Assembly (NCBI GenBank): GCA_040382935.1
Contig: JBEIEP010000008.1
Span: 15,031-79,030, forward strand
Source of the DNA: JALQUL01 sp040382935
GTDB taxonomy: Bacteria; Pseudomonadota; Gammaproteobacteria; Burkholderiales; Burkholderiaceae_C
Direction: 5' to 3'
Length of the DNA stretch: 64,000 nt
Shown: in pieces, positions 27,026-35,061 of the stretch
How positions within the stretch are numbered: position 1 is the first letter of the stretch
How the letters are laid out: each line of letters opens with the position of its first letter
The notes under the pieces: generated by a model
Databases searched by the model: none
Seen by the model: the letters and a program-made list of their open reading frames with translations, nothing else
Told to the model about the DNA's origin: nothing
Program-made: the position numbers and the translations under genes

Positions 27026-27652
27026 TTATTTGAGTGCCAGGCCTAGGCCTTGCAGGTGCGCGATAAGCGCGTCCATTTCGGACTTGCCTTTGACCTCCTC
27101 GGCCGCCTTGGCAATTTGCTCGTCGGTGTAAGGCACGCCCACGACGCGCAATGCACGCATGTTGTTGGCCAAGGCTGAGCCGTCAATCGTGGCCTTTTCT
27201 AGCCAAGGGTACGAGGGCATGTTGGACTCGGGCACCACATCGCGCGGGTTGATTAAATGAACGCGATGCCATTCGTCGCTGTAGCGCCCACCTATGCGTG
27301 CGAGGTCTGGGCCGGTGCGTTTGCTACCCCATTGAAAAGGATGGTCGTATACCGACTCCCCAGCCACTGAGTAGTGCCCGTAGCGCAAGGTCTCTGCGCG
27401 GAAGGGGCGAATCATCTGCGAGTGACAGTTATAGCATCCCTCGCGGATGTAAACGTCACGCCCAGCCAGTTGCAGCGGTGTGTAAGGCTCAACCCCTTTG
27501 ATGGCTTCGGTGGTGGAGCGTTGAAAGAACAGCGGAACAATTTCAACCAGTCCACCAAACAGCAGCACAACCAACACCAGCACAATCATCAGGGTGTTGC
27601 TGGTCTCAATAGTGGAATGATTCAGACCTTTGGTTTTCGTATCGTTTGACAT
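27026..27652 (-). CDS. ccoO: cbb3-type cytochrome c oxidase subunit II (monohaem)
   Basis: 208 residues from ATG 27652 (MSNDTKTKGL). One N-terminal membrane anchor (LMIVLVLVVLLFGGLVEIVP) and a single c-type haem motif CYNCH in VYIREGCYNCHSQMIRPF, standard for CcoO. Starts 10 bases after ccoN. Confidence 0.97.
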   Translation of the reverse strand: MSNDTKTKGLNHSTIETSNTLMIVLVLVVLLFGGLVEIVPLFFQRSTTEAIKGVEPYTPLQLAGRDVYIREGCYNCHSQMIRPFRAETLRYGHYSVAGESVYDHPFQWGSKRTGPDLARIGGRYSDEWHRVHLINPRDVVPESNMPSYPWLEKATIDGSALANNMRALRVVGVPYTDEQIAKAAEEVKGKSEMDALIAHLQGLGLALK

Positions 27653-27662
27653 CAAAGCCCCC

Positions 27663-29096
27663 TTAAGCGTGTACGACCATGGGAATTTGCACACGGGATG
27701 CGCTTCCACTGGTAGCTGTTTTTATGACGTTCCAAAGCATGATCACCATACCGCCCAGATAGAGCAGCCCGCCCACCAGCCTCAGAACATAGAAGGGATA
27801 GGTGCTCTTGACCGATTCGACAAACGTGAAGGTCAGGGTTCCATCCGGGTTGATAGCACGCCACATCAAACCTTGCATAACCCCGGCAACCCACATCGCA
27901 GCGATGTAAATCACGATACCAATGGTTGCGGTCCAAAAGTGCAGCTCTATCGCCTTAACGCTGTACATCTTGGTTTGCCCAAACAAACGTGGGATCAAAT
28001 AGTACATACTGCCCATGGTGACCATTCCCACCCAGCCCAAGGCGCCCGAGTGCACATGGCCCACTGTCCAGTCGGTGTAGTGACTCAGGGCGTTGACTGT
28101 TTTGATCGACATCATTGGACCCTCAAAGGTGCTCATGCCGTAAAACGACAGGGACACAATCAAGAAGCGCAAGATGGGGTCATCCCGCAATTTGTGCCAG
28201 GCACCCGATAGCGTCATGATGCCGTTGATCATGCCGCCCCAGCTAGGTGCCAACAGGATGAGCGAAAACACCATGCCGATAGACTGCGCCCAGTCGGGCA
28301 AGGCGGTGTAATGCAGGTGGTGCGGGCCCGCCCACATATAGGTAAAGATCAGCGCCCAAAAGTGAACGATAGACAAGCGGTAGCTATACACAGGGCGTTC
28401 GGCCTGTTTGGGGATGAAGTAGTACATCATGCCCAGGAAAGCGGCGGTTAAGAAAAAGCCCACCGCGTTGTGCCCATACCACCACTGAATCATGGCGTCT
28501 TGCACTCCTGAGTAAGCTGAATAGGACTTCCAAAACCCGGCGGGTATTGCGGCACTGTTGACCAAATGCAGCAGGGCCACCGCGATAATGAATGCGCCAA
28601 AAAACCAATTGGCCACATAGATGTGTTTGACCTTGCGCGTGCCAATCGTGCCAAAAAATACCACGGCGTAGGCCACCCACACCAGCGTAATCAGTATGTC
28701 TATGGGCCACTCCAACTCGGCATACTCTTTACCTGAGGTGTACCCCAATGGGAGCGTAATTGCGGCGGCCAATATGACCACCTGCCAACCCCAAAAGGTA
28801 AAGCTGGCCAGCTTTGGCATAAACAGGCTGACCTGACAGGTACGCTGAACGATGTAATACACCGATGCAAACAGGGCCGACCCACCAAACGCAAAAATAA
28901 CCGCGTTGGTGTGCAAAGGCCTTAGGCGACCGTAGCTCAACCAGGAAACACCGAAATTGAGCTGAGGCCAGGCCAACTGTGCGGCGATGATGACGCCCAC
29001 CAGCATGCCGACCACACCCCAAACAATCGTCATGATCGCGAATTGCCTGACAACGGTATCGTTATAAGTGGTTGCCCTAGCATTGGGAAAGTCCAT
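27663..29096 (-). CDS. ccoN: cbb3-type cytochrome c oxidase catalytic subunit I
   Basis: 477 residues from ATG 29096, with GAGG four bases upstream. Twelve membrane segments; histidine ligands for haem b, haem b3 and CuB are visible in LRPLHTNAVIFAFGG, WWYGHNAVGFFLT, WAGPHHLHYTALPDW and GHVHSGALGWVGM. It reduces oxygen with high affinity and pumps protons. An FNR box 60-75 bases upstream predicts expression at low oxygen. Confidence 0.97.
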   Translation of the reverse strand: MDFPNARATTYNDTVVRQFAIMTIVWGVVGMLVGVIIAAQLAWPQLNFGVSWLSYGRLRPLHTNAVIFAFGGSALFASVYYIVQRTCQVSLFMPKLASFTFWGWQVVILAAAITLPLGYTSGKEYAELEWPIDILITLVWVAYAVVFFGTIGTRKVKHIYVANWFFGAFIIAVALLHLVNSAAIPAGFWKSYSAYSGVQDAMIQWWYGHNAVGFFLTAAFLGMMYYFIPKQAERPVYSYRLSIVHFWALIFTYMWAGPHHLHYTALPDWAQSIGMVFSLILLAPSWGGMINGIMTLSGAWHKLRDDPILRFLIVSLSFYGMSTFEGPMMSIKTVNALSHYTDWTVGHVHSGALGWVGMVTMGSMYYLIPRLFGQTKMYSVKAIELHFWTATIGIVIYIAAMWVAGVMQGLMWRAINPDGTLTFTFVESVKSTYPFYVLRLVGGLLYLGGMVIMLWNVIKTATSGSASRVQIPMVVHA

Positions 29097-29156
29097 AAGC
29101 ACCTCGTCCTAAAAATTGGGATAGGACGATTGTCAGAAATTGACTCCCCTTACGAC

Positions 29157-29170
29157 TTGATACAAGTCAA
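29157..29170 (-). promoter_or_regulatory. FNR box upstream of ccoN
   Basis: TTGATACAAGTCAA matches TTGAT-N4-ATCAA at nine of ten positions (GTCAA in the second half). Its centre is about 67 bases before the ccoN ATG. A class II start would fall near 29122, leaving a short leader. It lies between ccoS and ccoN, so the structural operon has its own anaerobic promoter. Confidence 0.78.
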
Positions 29171-29181
29171 ACTGCGCGTGA

Positions 29182-29349
29182 TTAGCTACGCGATTTTGAG
29201 GTTTCTTCGTTGGCGTCAGGCTGCAAAATGCGTTCTCCCTCGGCTTCTATGTCTTCAAACTGCCCTTGTTGAACGGCCCACCAAAGGCCCAGCAGAATGA
29301 AAAACACCAATACGACCGACAAGGGGATGAGTAGAAAAAGAATGTCCAT
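29182..29349 (-). CDS. ccoS: cbb3 oxidase maturation protein CcoS
   Basis: 55 residues from ATG 29349: one membrane helix (MDILFLLIPLSVVLVFFILL) followed by WWAVQQGQFEDIEAEGERIL, the CcoS hallmark. Needed to insert haem b and copper in CcoN. It begins 13 bases after ccoI ends; the start is set by comparison with the family rather than the open frame to 29373. Confidence 0.93.
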   Translation of the reverse strand: MDILFLLIPLSVVLVFFILLGLWWAVQQGQFEDIEAEGERILQPDANEETSKSRS

Positions 29350-29362
29350 CGCAAAGGCCTTT

Positions 29363-31651
29363 CTAGTGATCAAGGCGTGCCAAACGGCCCGCGTTGGCCA
29401 CCACGAGCAATGAACTGAGCGCCATACCCAATCCAGCAGCCCAAGCGGGTAATAGACCCATGACAGCCATGGGCACAGCCACCACGTTGTAGGCCAGCGC
29501 CCAGGCTAAATTTTGCCGAATCACGGCAACCGTTAACAGCGCCTGCTGATAGGTTTTATGCAAATCGAACAAAGCGCTTGATTGAATGAGAACATCGCAT
29601 TGGTTTTGCGCCAGCGGTACGGCACTGCCCAAAGAAACCGAGACGTTGGCCGCTGCCAATACCAGCGCATCGTTGATGCCGTCACCCACCATGGCCACCT
29701 GGTGCCCTTGTTCCTGCAAGGTTTGAATATGTTGAAGCTTGTGTGCAGGTGAAAGGTCACCCCAGGCGTGTACAACCCCTAGTGCCTGTGCGACCGAGGC
29801 GGTTGCCAAGGTGTTGTCGCCCGACAAAATCCTGACATCCTTACCGCTGCTTTGCAACCATCGGACGGTTTGCAATGCATCGTCTCGCAGTAACTGGTCA
29901 AACTCAAACGACGCAAGCCATCCCATTTCATCCGCCAGATAAACCACCGAGTTGGCACAAGCCTGGGCTTGTACCTCACAAAAATTGGCCGACCCTAGTC
30001 GAGCGGAGGTCTTTGCCTGCGTTGCGGGATCGTGCAATAGACCTGAAACACCAAAACCAATGGTCTCTTTTACTGAGGTAAGTTGCACCGACGAGGCGTC
30101 CGCGTCAAGCCTTTGCACTTGTTTAGAAAACTGCACCAGTGATCTAGACAAGGGATGGGCCGAATGCTGTGCCAAGGCACTGCCAATTGCCACAGCACGC
30201 GCTTGGGAAACCCCATCGCGGTGCTCCACCTTGCATACCGCCATGGCGTCCTGGGTCAAGGTGCCGGTTTTGTCGAACACCACCGTATCGATATGCGACA
30301 GAAGCTCCAAGGCCTCCAAACGCTTGACCAAGACCCCCTCTTTGGCCAAACGGCCCACACTGACCAACAGCGCCGAAGGTGTCGCCAACGACAATGCGCA
30401 GGGGCAGGTCACGATCAGAACTGCCACCGCCGCCATCAGCCCGCGCTCGGGGTCGGTTGACCACCAAAACAAAGCAGTCAACCCCGCTACCAACAAGACG
30501 ACCAATAGGAATGGCTTGGCCAATCGATCTGCCAGCCCCGCCACACTGGGACGGGTGGTCTGAGCCGTCGCCATAAGCGCCATGATTTCGCCCAAGCGGG
30601 TTTGATGGCCAACGCGCTCCACTTGAACGGTCACGGCAGTGCCTGTGTTGATACTGCCTGCAATCACCCTATCGCCTGGGGACTTTGCCACGGACTGCGA
30701 CTCACCCGTGAGCACACTTTCGTTGACGTGGCTGTGCCCACTCAGCACCAAGCCGTCCGCAACAAATGCCTCACCGTTGGGCACCCACAACACATCGCCC
30801 TGCACCACCCGTTTGGCCGATATGACCTCAAGGCTGCCATCGGCTTTTTGGCGCTGCACGCTTTGTGGCATTTTGTGAAAAGCCGAGTCCATTGCAAAAA
30901 ACACCCGATCCCGCAGCTTCAACTCCAGCAAACGCCCACTGAGCAAGAAGAAAACAAACATGGTGAGCGAGTCAAAGTACACCTCGTGCCCAAAGGTGCC
31001 AAGAGGGTCAAAAGTGCCTGCTGTACTCACCAAAAAAGTGATCAGTATCCCAATGGAAACCGGAAGGTCCATACCCACACGCGCGTGCCGCAGGTCTCGC
31101 AACGCCTTGTCAAAGAACGAAGCACTTGAAAACAACACCACCGGCAAAGAAATCAGCCAAGACGCCCAACGCATCAGGTATTGCGCGTCGGCACCCATCT
31201 CTTGGCGGTCGGCCACATAACTGGGATAGGCATACATCATGACCTGCATCATGCACAGGCCCGCCACCATCCAACGCCACAAGGCCTTGCGTGTATCTGC
31301 TCTGCGCCCAGTTTCGTTGCGCACATCGGCCACTGGACGTGCTGGGTAGCCCGCTTGCGCCAGTGCCTGCAACCACACAGAGGGTTGGGTGAGGTCGGCG
31401 TTCCACGTCACTCTGGCTTTGCGGCCCGCCACACTCACGCTGGTGGACTCAACGCCCACAATGGGCTTTAAGGCGTTCTCTATGGTGATGGCGCAGGCGG
31501 CGCAGTAGACCGCGTCTACCGATACAAAGGATTCCCAGCGGCTCCCTCCCGTACCGTCCAACACGCGGCCAAAGACGGGCCACTCGATGGGATCATCGAT
31601 GGGATCGTCGATAAACGGGGTTGGCAGTGTGGCAGAGGGTTGGGTGACCAT
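29363..31651 (-). CDS. ccoI: Copper-translocating P-type ATPase for cbb3 assembly
   Basis: 762-residue P1B ATPase. An N-terminal metal-binding domain carries CAAC (Cys50, Cys53), then come eight membrane helices, the CPC motif (VTCPCALSLATPSALL), the phosphorylation motif FDKTGTLTQ and the hinge MVGDGINDALVLAAA. The FixI/CcoI group exports copper to the periplasm for cbb3 rather than for detoxification; its place ahead of ccoS-ccoN supports this. The N terminus carries a small direct repeat, IDDPIDDPI. Confidence 0.95.
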   Translation of the reverse strand: MVTQPSATLPTPFIDDPIDDPIEWPVFGRVLDGTGGSRWESFVSVDAVYCAACAITIENALKPIVGVESTSVSVAGRKARVTWNADLTQPSVWLQALAQAGYPARPVADVRNETGRRADTRKALWRWMVAGLCMMQVMMYAYPSYVADRQEMGADAQYLMRWASWLISLPVVLFSSASFFDKALRDLRHARVGMDLPVSIGILITFLVSTAGTFDPLGTFGHEVYFDSLTMFVFFLLSGRLLELKLRDRVFFAMDSAFHKMPQSVQRQKADGSLEVISAKRVVQGDVLWVPNGEAFVADGLVLSGHSHVNESVLTGESQSVAKSPGDRVIAGSINTGTAVTVQVERVGHQTRLGEIMALMATAQTTRPSVAGLADRLAKPFLLVVLLVAGLTALFWWSTDPERGLMAAVAVLIVTCPCALSLATPSALLVSVGRLAKEGVLVKRLEALELLSHIDTVVFDKTGTLTQDAMAVCKVEHRDGVSQARAVAIGSALAQHSAHPLSRSLVQFSKQVQRLDADASSVQLTSVKETIGFGVSGLLHDPATQAKTSARLGSANFCEVQAQACANSVVYLADEMGWLASFEFDQLLRDDALQTVRWLQSSGKDVRILSGDNTLATASVAQALGVVHAWGDLSPAHKLQHIQTLQEQGHQVAMVGDGINDALVLAAANVSVSLGSAVPLAQNQCDVLIQSSALFDLHKTYQQALLTVAVIRQNLAWALAYNVVAVPMAVMGLLPAWAAGLGMALSSLLVVANAGRLARLDH

Positions 31652-31719
31652 AACGGCTTGTCAGTGTACCGGCTGGCATCTCGCAACGGGAAAGTCCAAG
31701 GTACTCCCACGCACCAGCT

Positions 31720-31733
31720 TTGACCTGGATCAA
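31720..31733. promoter_or_regulatory. FNR box between ccoI and the universal stress gene
   Basis: TTGACCTGGATCAA matches the FNR consensus at nine of ten positions. With its centre at -41.5, a plus-strand start falls near 31768, and TAAGCT at 31755-31760 is then a plausible -10, so this looks like a class II promoter for the usp gene. The same box lies about 75 bases ahead of ccoI and could act there too, though no good -10 is seen on that side. Confidence 0.75.
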
Positions 31734-31799
31734 TGACATTTGTTGCACAGGGCCTAAGCTTGCAACTTGTATCACCCAAACATCTAAGGAGTCCTCATC

Positions 31800-32243
31800 A
31801 TGTACAAACGAATTTTGTTGGCCACCGACGGCTCGGCGCTTTCCAAAAAGGCGCATAAGTCTGCCGTCCAATTGGCGGCCTTGATGGATGCGCAATTGTT
31901 TGCAGTGAAGGTGATTCCCCGTTATCCCGTGGCGTATTTTGAAGGTGCTATTGCTATAGACCCTGCCACCGTGAAACAAGTCGAAACCCAGTGGGAAACC
32001 GATGCCAAGAAAGTTTTGGAGTCGGTGGTGGCCTTGGGTAGCGCGGCAGGCGTGACCGTCAAGCCCATCGTGGTGCGGTCGGATCTGATTGCCGACGCTG
32101 TTATGAGTGCGGCCAAAAAGCAAAAATGCGATCTTATTGTGATGGCGTCGCACGGGCGCAGAGGGATTAAGCGCCTGCTGCTAGGCAGCGAAACCCAACA
32201 TGTTCTGACGCACTCACAAACACCGGTGCTTGTGTTGCGTTAA
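31800..32243 (+). CDS. Universal stress protein, UspA family
   Basis: 147 residues, a single UspA domain starting MYKRILLATDGSALSKKA. The ATP-binding motif G-x2-G-x9-G(S/T) is nearly complete (ASHGRRGIKRLLLGS; the first glycine is alanine). AAGGAG lies close upstream of the ATG. The FNR box 67 bases upstream suggests induction under low oxygen, as known for several Usp proteins of microaerobic bacteria. Followed three bases later by a DUF2189 gene, so they are probably co-transcribed. Confidence 0.95.
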   Translation: MYKRILLATDGSALSKKAHKSAVQLAALMDAQLFAVKVIPRYPVAYFEGAIAIDPATVKQVETQWETDAKKVLESVVALGSAAGVTVKPIVVRSDLIADAVMSAAKKQKCDLIVMASHGRRGIKRLLLGSETQHVLTHSQTPVLVLR

Positions 32244-32246
32244 GAA

Positions 32247-33062
32247 ATGACCACGTCTCCCATCGCGGTCCGCCAGGTCTCACCTTTACAAATCGTGGGC
32301 TGGTTGGGTGCGGGCTGGGCTGACCTGTGCCGATGCGGCTGGTACAGCCTGGGCCAGGGCCTAGCCCTTGGCTTTTTTGGTGGATTGCTAATTTGGCTGG
32401 GACACGACCGCTTTTGGCTGCTGGCTGGCGCTTTTTCAGGCTTCTTGGTTGTGGCCCCAGTGTTAGCCACCAGCCTATATGCCATGAGTCGGGCACTGCA
32501 ACACCAACAACCCATCACAAAACGTTTATTGCTAGACACTTGGTTCAATTGGCAGCAGTACCGCAAAAGCGACCCTAATGCCTATTGGTCGATCTTGCGC
32601 TTTGGCACCCTGCTGGGGCTTGCCGCCACCGGTTGGGTGATTTGCTCGGCCGCACTCATCACGCTCATGGCACCCGGCCAGGTCAATACCCCGATTGATT
32701 TTTTGCATCAGATCGTATTGGCCCGCCAAGGCCTTGCCTTTGAACTCTGGCTGATGCTGGGAGGGATTTTGGCGGCACCTATTTTTGCCTCTAGCGTGGT
32801 AGCGATTCCCTTGTTGCTAGACCGGCACATTGGCTTGGCTGCGGCGGTAGAAGTGAGTTGGCGTTGCGTGCTAGCAAACCCGGTTTCGCTGGTGCTTTGG
32901 GCGGCGGTCATTATGGTGCTAACCGCCTTAGGCATGGCATTTTTGATGGTAGGCCTAGCAGTGGTGGTCCCCCTGCTGGGCCACGCGTCTTGGCATGCGT
33001 ACCAGGATTTGGTGAACACGGATGAGTTGCCGTTACGCCAATTGCAAGTTGAGAGCGCTTGA
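32247..33062 (+). CDS. DUF2189 family integral membrane protein
   Basis: 271 residues, about six membrane helices. The family pattern is visible at the N terminus (VSPLQIVGWLGAGWADLCRC) and near the end (GLAVVVPLLGHASWHAYQDL). Function unknown. It starts three bases after the usp stop and overlaps the next gene (TGATG), giving a coupled set. It is clearly paralogous to the gene at 33291-34094 in topology and end motifs, but sequence has diverged. Confidence 0.85.
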   Translation: MTTSPIAVRQVSPLQIVGWLGAGWADLCRCGWYSLGQGLALGFFGGLLIWLGHDRFWLLAGAFSGFLVVAPVLATSLYAMSRALQHQQPITKRLLLDTWFNWQQYRKSDPNAYWSILRFGTLLGLAATGWVICSAALITLMAPGQVNTPIDFLHQIVLARQGLAFELWLMLGGILAAPIFASSVVAIPLLLDRHIGLAAAVEVSWRCVLANPVSLVLWAAVIMVLTALGMAFLMVGLAVVVPLLGHASWHAYQDLVNTDELPLRQLQVESA

Positions 33063-33274
33063 TGTTTGGATTTTCTGAGGAGCAAATCGCTGGATTTGGC
33101 CTGACCTTTGGGGTTGGCGCTTTCATGCTGTACATGCTGTTTATCGTTGGCCACTTGGCTTGGGAATCCAAGGCGGGCCGGTTCGGCACCTTTGTTCTGT
33201 TTTTTGGCCTGGCCTTTGGCATGACTGGCTTTGCCGCCAAGTTCGTGATCCAGTGGATCATCTCTGGCAAGTAA
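33062..33274 (+). CDS. DUF2788 family small membrane protein
   Basis: 70 residues with two membrane helices (LTFGVGAFMLYMLFIVGHLA and FVLFFGLAFGMTGFAAKFVI). Matches the pattern of DUF2788 proteins in betaproteobacteria. The ATG overlaps the stop of the preceding DUF2189 gene (TGATG), so translation is coupled. Function unknown; sits between two DUF2189 genes. Confidence 0.85.
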   Translation: MFGFSEEQIAGFGLTFGVGAFMLYMLFIVGHLAWESKAGRFGTFVLFFGLAFGMTGFAAKFVIQWIISGK

Positions 33275-33290
33275 ACCTTGGAGGTCTCAA

Positions 33291-34094
33291 TTGGAAGCCC
33301 CCGCACCCTACAGTGAGCCGCCACCTGTTGGCCCCATCATTACGATACGTCGGATTGATGTGCTCACCCCTTTGACCTGGCTAGGCGCAGGCTGGCGCGA
33401 CATGCGACGCGCTCCGCTGAACACGCTTTTTTTTGGTTTCTGCTTTTGGGCCATGGCCTTGATCTTGGGTGTGGTGTTTCAGAACAAGCCCGAATACGCC
33501 ATGTCGGTCGCATCGGGTTGCCTGCTGGTGGGACCATTTCTAGCCATGGGGCTTTACGATTTAAGTCGTCGCCACGAGCAGGGTTTGCCAGCGGATTTTT
33601 TTGCATCATTGACCTGTTGGCGCTATCACCTCAAAAGCATGGGCCTGCTGGTGTTGGTCTTTATGGTGATTGAGTTGCTGTGGGGGCGCGCATCTCTGGT
33701 GGTATTTGCGGTCTTTTTTAACACCGGCATGCCCACGTACAGCAACGCCATACAGGCCATATTTAACCTGGATAACCTAGACTTTTTAATCGCCTATCTG
33801 ATGGTGGGCAGCATCTTTGCGTTCTTGGTCTTTTCCACCTCGGTGGTCTCAGTGCCGTTTATCCGCGACAAGGAGATCGATGCCATTACAGCGGCCATTA
33901 CCAGTATTCGGGTGGTGGTGGCCAACACCTTGCCAATGCTGCTTTGGGGCGCGTTGCTCACTGCACTTGTGATGCTGGCTTTATTACCTTTGGGTGCGGG
34001 CTTGGTACTGATTGGCCCGTGGCTGGGACATGCTACCTGGCACGCCTACCGCGGCACCGTGCACTACCAATTGCGCGATTGCGCAGCGCCTTAA
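33291..34094 (+). CDS. DUF2189 family integral membrane protein, second copy, TTG start
   Basis: 267 residues from a TTG at 33291, chosen because GGAGG lies six bases upstream and no ATG or GTG fits. Family features: VLTPLTWLGAGWRDMRRAPL near the start, then about six helices, ending in LIGPWLGHATWHAYRGTV, the same GHA-WHAY motif as the upstream copy. Function unknown. Ends at a terminator shared with lgt. Confidence 0.83.
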   Translation: MEAPAPYSEPPPVGPIITIRRIDVLTPLTWLGAGWRDMRRAPLNTLFFGFCFWAMALILGVVFQNKPEYAMSVASGCLLVGPFLAMGLYDLSRRHEQGLPADFFASLTCWRYHLKSMGLLVLVFMVIELLWGRASLVVFAVFFNTGMPTYSNAIQAIFNLDNLDFLIAYLMVGSIFAFLVFSTSVVSVPFIRDKEIDAITAAITSIRVVVANTLPMLLWGALLTALVMLALLPLGAGLVLIGPWLGHATWHAYRGTVHYQLRDCAAP

Positions 34095-34100
34095 TGGGCT

Positions 34101-34128
34101 GCCCGCACTGCTCAAGCGGGCTTTTTTT
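34101..34128 (+). terminator. Rho-independent terminator after the DUF2189 gene
   Basis: GCCCGC (34101-34106) and GCGGGC (34116-34121) with a 9-nt loop, followed by seven Ts. It lies seven bases past the DUF2189 stop and overlaps the last codons of the convergent lgt gene. Confidence 0.85.
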
Positions 34129-34936
34129 GTGGCCAAAACCAAAGCGCCACACCACCCAGCACCATGGGAACGCACAACCACTGGCCCATAGACAATCCTA
34201 GGCTTAGGTAACCCAAATGCGCGTCTGGTTCCCTGAAAAACTCTGCAAAGAACCGAAAACCCCCGTAGCCTACCAAAAACAAGGCCGACACACGCCCAGG
34301 CCTGCGTTCTTTGCGTGCAAACCACCACAACACCACAAACAACAGCACGCCCTCTAGTGCAAACTGGTAGAGCTGCGACGGGTGACGCGGCAGGGCATCC
34401 ATTTTGGGAAACACCATGGCCCATGCCAGTTGTGAATCCGCCACTCTGCCTGGCAACTCCCCGTTGATAAAGTTACCCAAGCGCCCCAAGGCCAGCCCGG
34501 TGGGCACGCAAGGGGCCACCAAATCGGCCACCTGTAACAGCGATCTTTTGCGCGAGAAGGCAAACCACACTTCGGCCACCACTACGCCCAACATGCCGCC
34601 ATGAAAGCTCATGCCACCCTGCCAAACCGCCAAAATTTCTAAAGGATTGGCCAGGTAATACCCGGGTTTGTAAAACAGGCAATACCCCACTCGTCCGCCC
34701 ACAATGACACCCATCACCCCTAAAAACAAAATGTCTTCAATGTCTTGTCGCGTCCAGGCGGCCGTGCCAGAGAGATGGCGATACGGCGGATGGGCGAGCC
34801 GACGCGTGCCTAACCAATAAAACAACAAGAAAGCGGCCAGGTACATGACCCCGTACCAGTGGATGGACAGAGGGCCAAAACCAAAAATGGGGCCAATTTT
34901 GAGGGCGACAGGGTCGATGTGTGGAAAGGTCAACAT
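34112..34936 (-). CDS. lgt: Phosphatidylglycerol-prolipoprotein diacylglyceryl transferase
   Basis: 274 residues, seven membrane helices. Lgt adds diacylglycerol to the lipobox cysteine of prolipoproteins. The conserved motifs are present: GGMSFHGGMLGVVVA and the signature GRLGNFINGELPGR. The C-terminal end overlaps the terminator of the convergent DUF2189 gene. Its substrates in this window include PotF and Pal. Confidence 0.97.
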   Translation of the reverse strand: MLTFPHIDPVALKIGPIFGFGPLSIHWYGVMYLAAFLLFYWLGTRRLAHPPYRHLSGTAAWTRQDIEDILFLGVMGVIVGGRVGYCLFYKPGYYLANPLEILAVWQGGMSFHGGMLGVVVAEVWFAFSRKRSLLQVADLVAPCVPTGLALGRLGNFINGELPGRVADSQLAWAMVFPKMDALPRHPSQLYQFALEGVLLFVVLWWFARKERRPGRVSALFLVGYGGFRFFAEFFREPDAHLGYLSLGLSMGQWLCVPMVLGGVALWFWPQKKPA

Positions 34937-35016
34937 GGCCGAATCATACCCCTCAAATCTTTTGGTTCATGTACCACTTTCAGAATCACACAAGTGCCAA
35001 GATGTGCAGTGATGGC

Positions 35017-35046
35017 AAAAAAAAGCCGCCCAATGGGCGGCTTTTT
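35017..35046. terminator. Bidirectional terminator between acs and lgt
   Basis: GCCGCCC (35025-35031) and GGGCGGC (35035-35041) form a 7-bp stem with loop AAT, flanked by a run of eight As on the left and five Ts on the right. On the minus strand it ends the acs transcript 16 bases past its stop. Confidence 0.88.
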
Positions 35047-35061
35047 CTGAACCGGGGTCAA

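Noticed and set aside
31584..31611. Short tandem repeat (GATGGGATC/GTCGAT units)
   Set aside because: It lies inside ccoI and simply encodes the duplicated DDPI residues; no wider repeat array.
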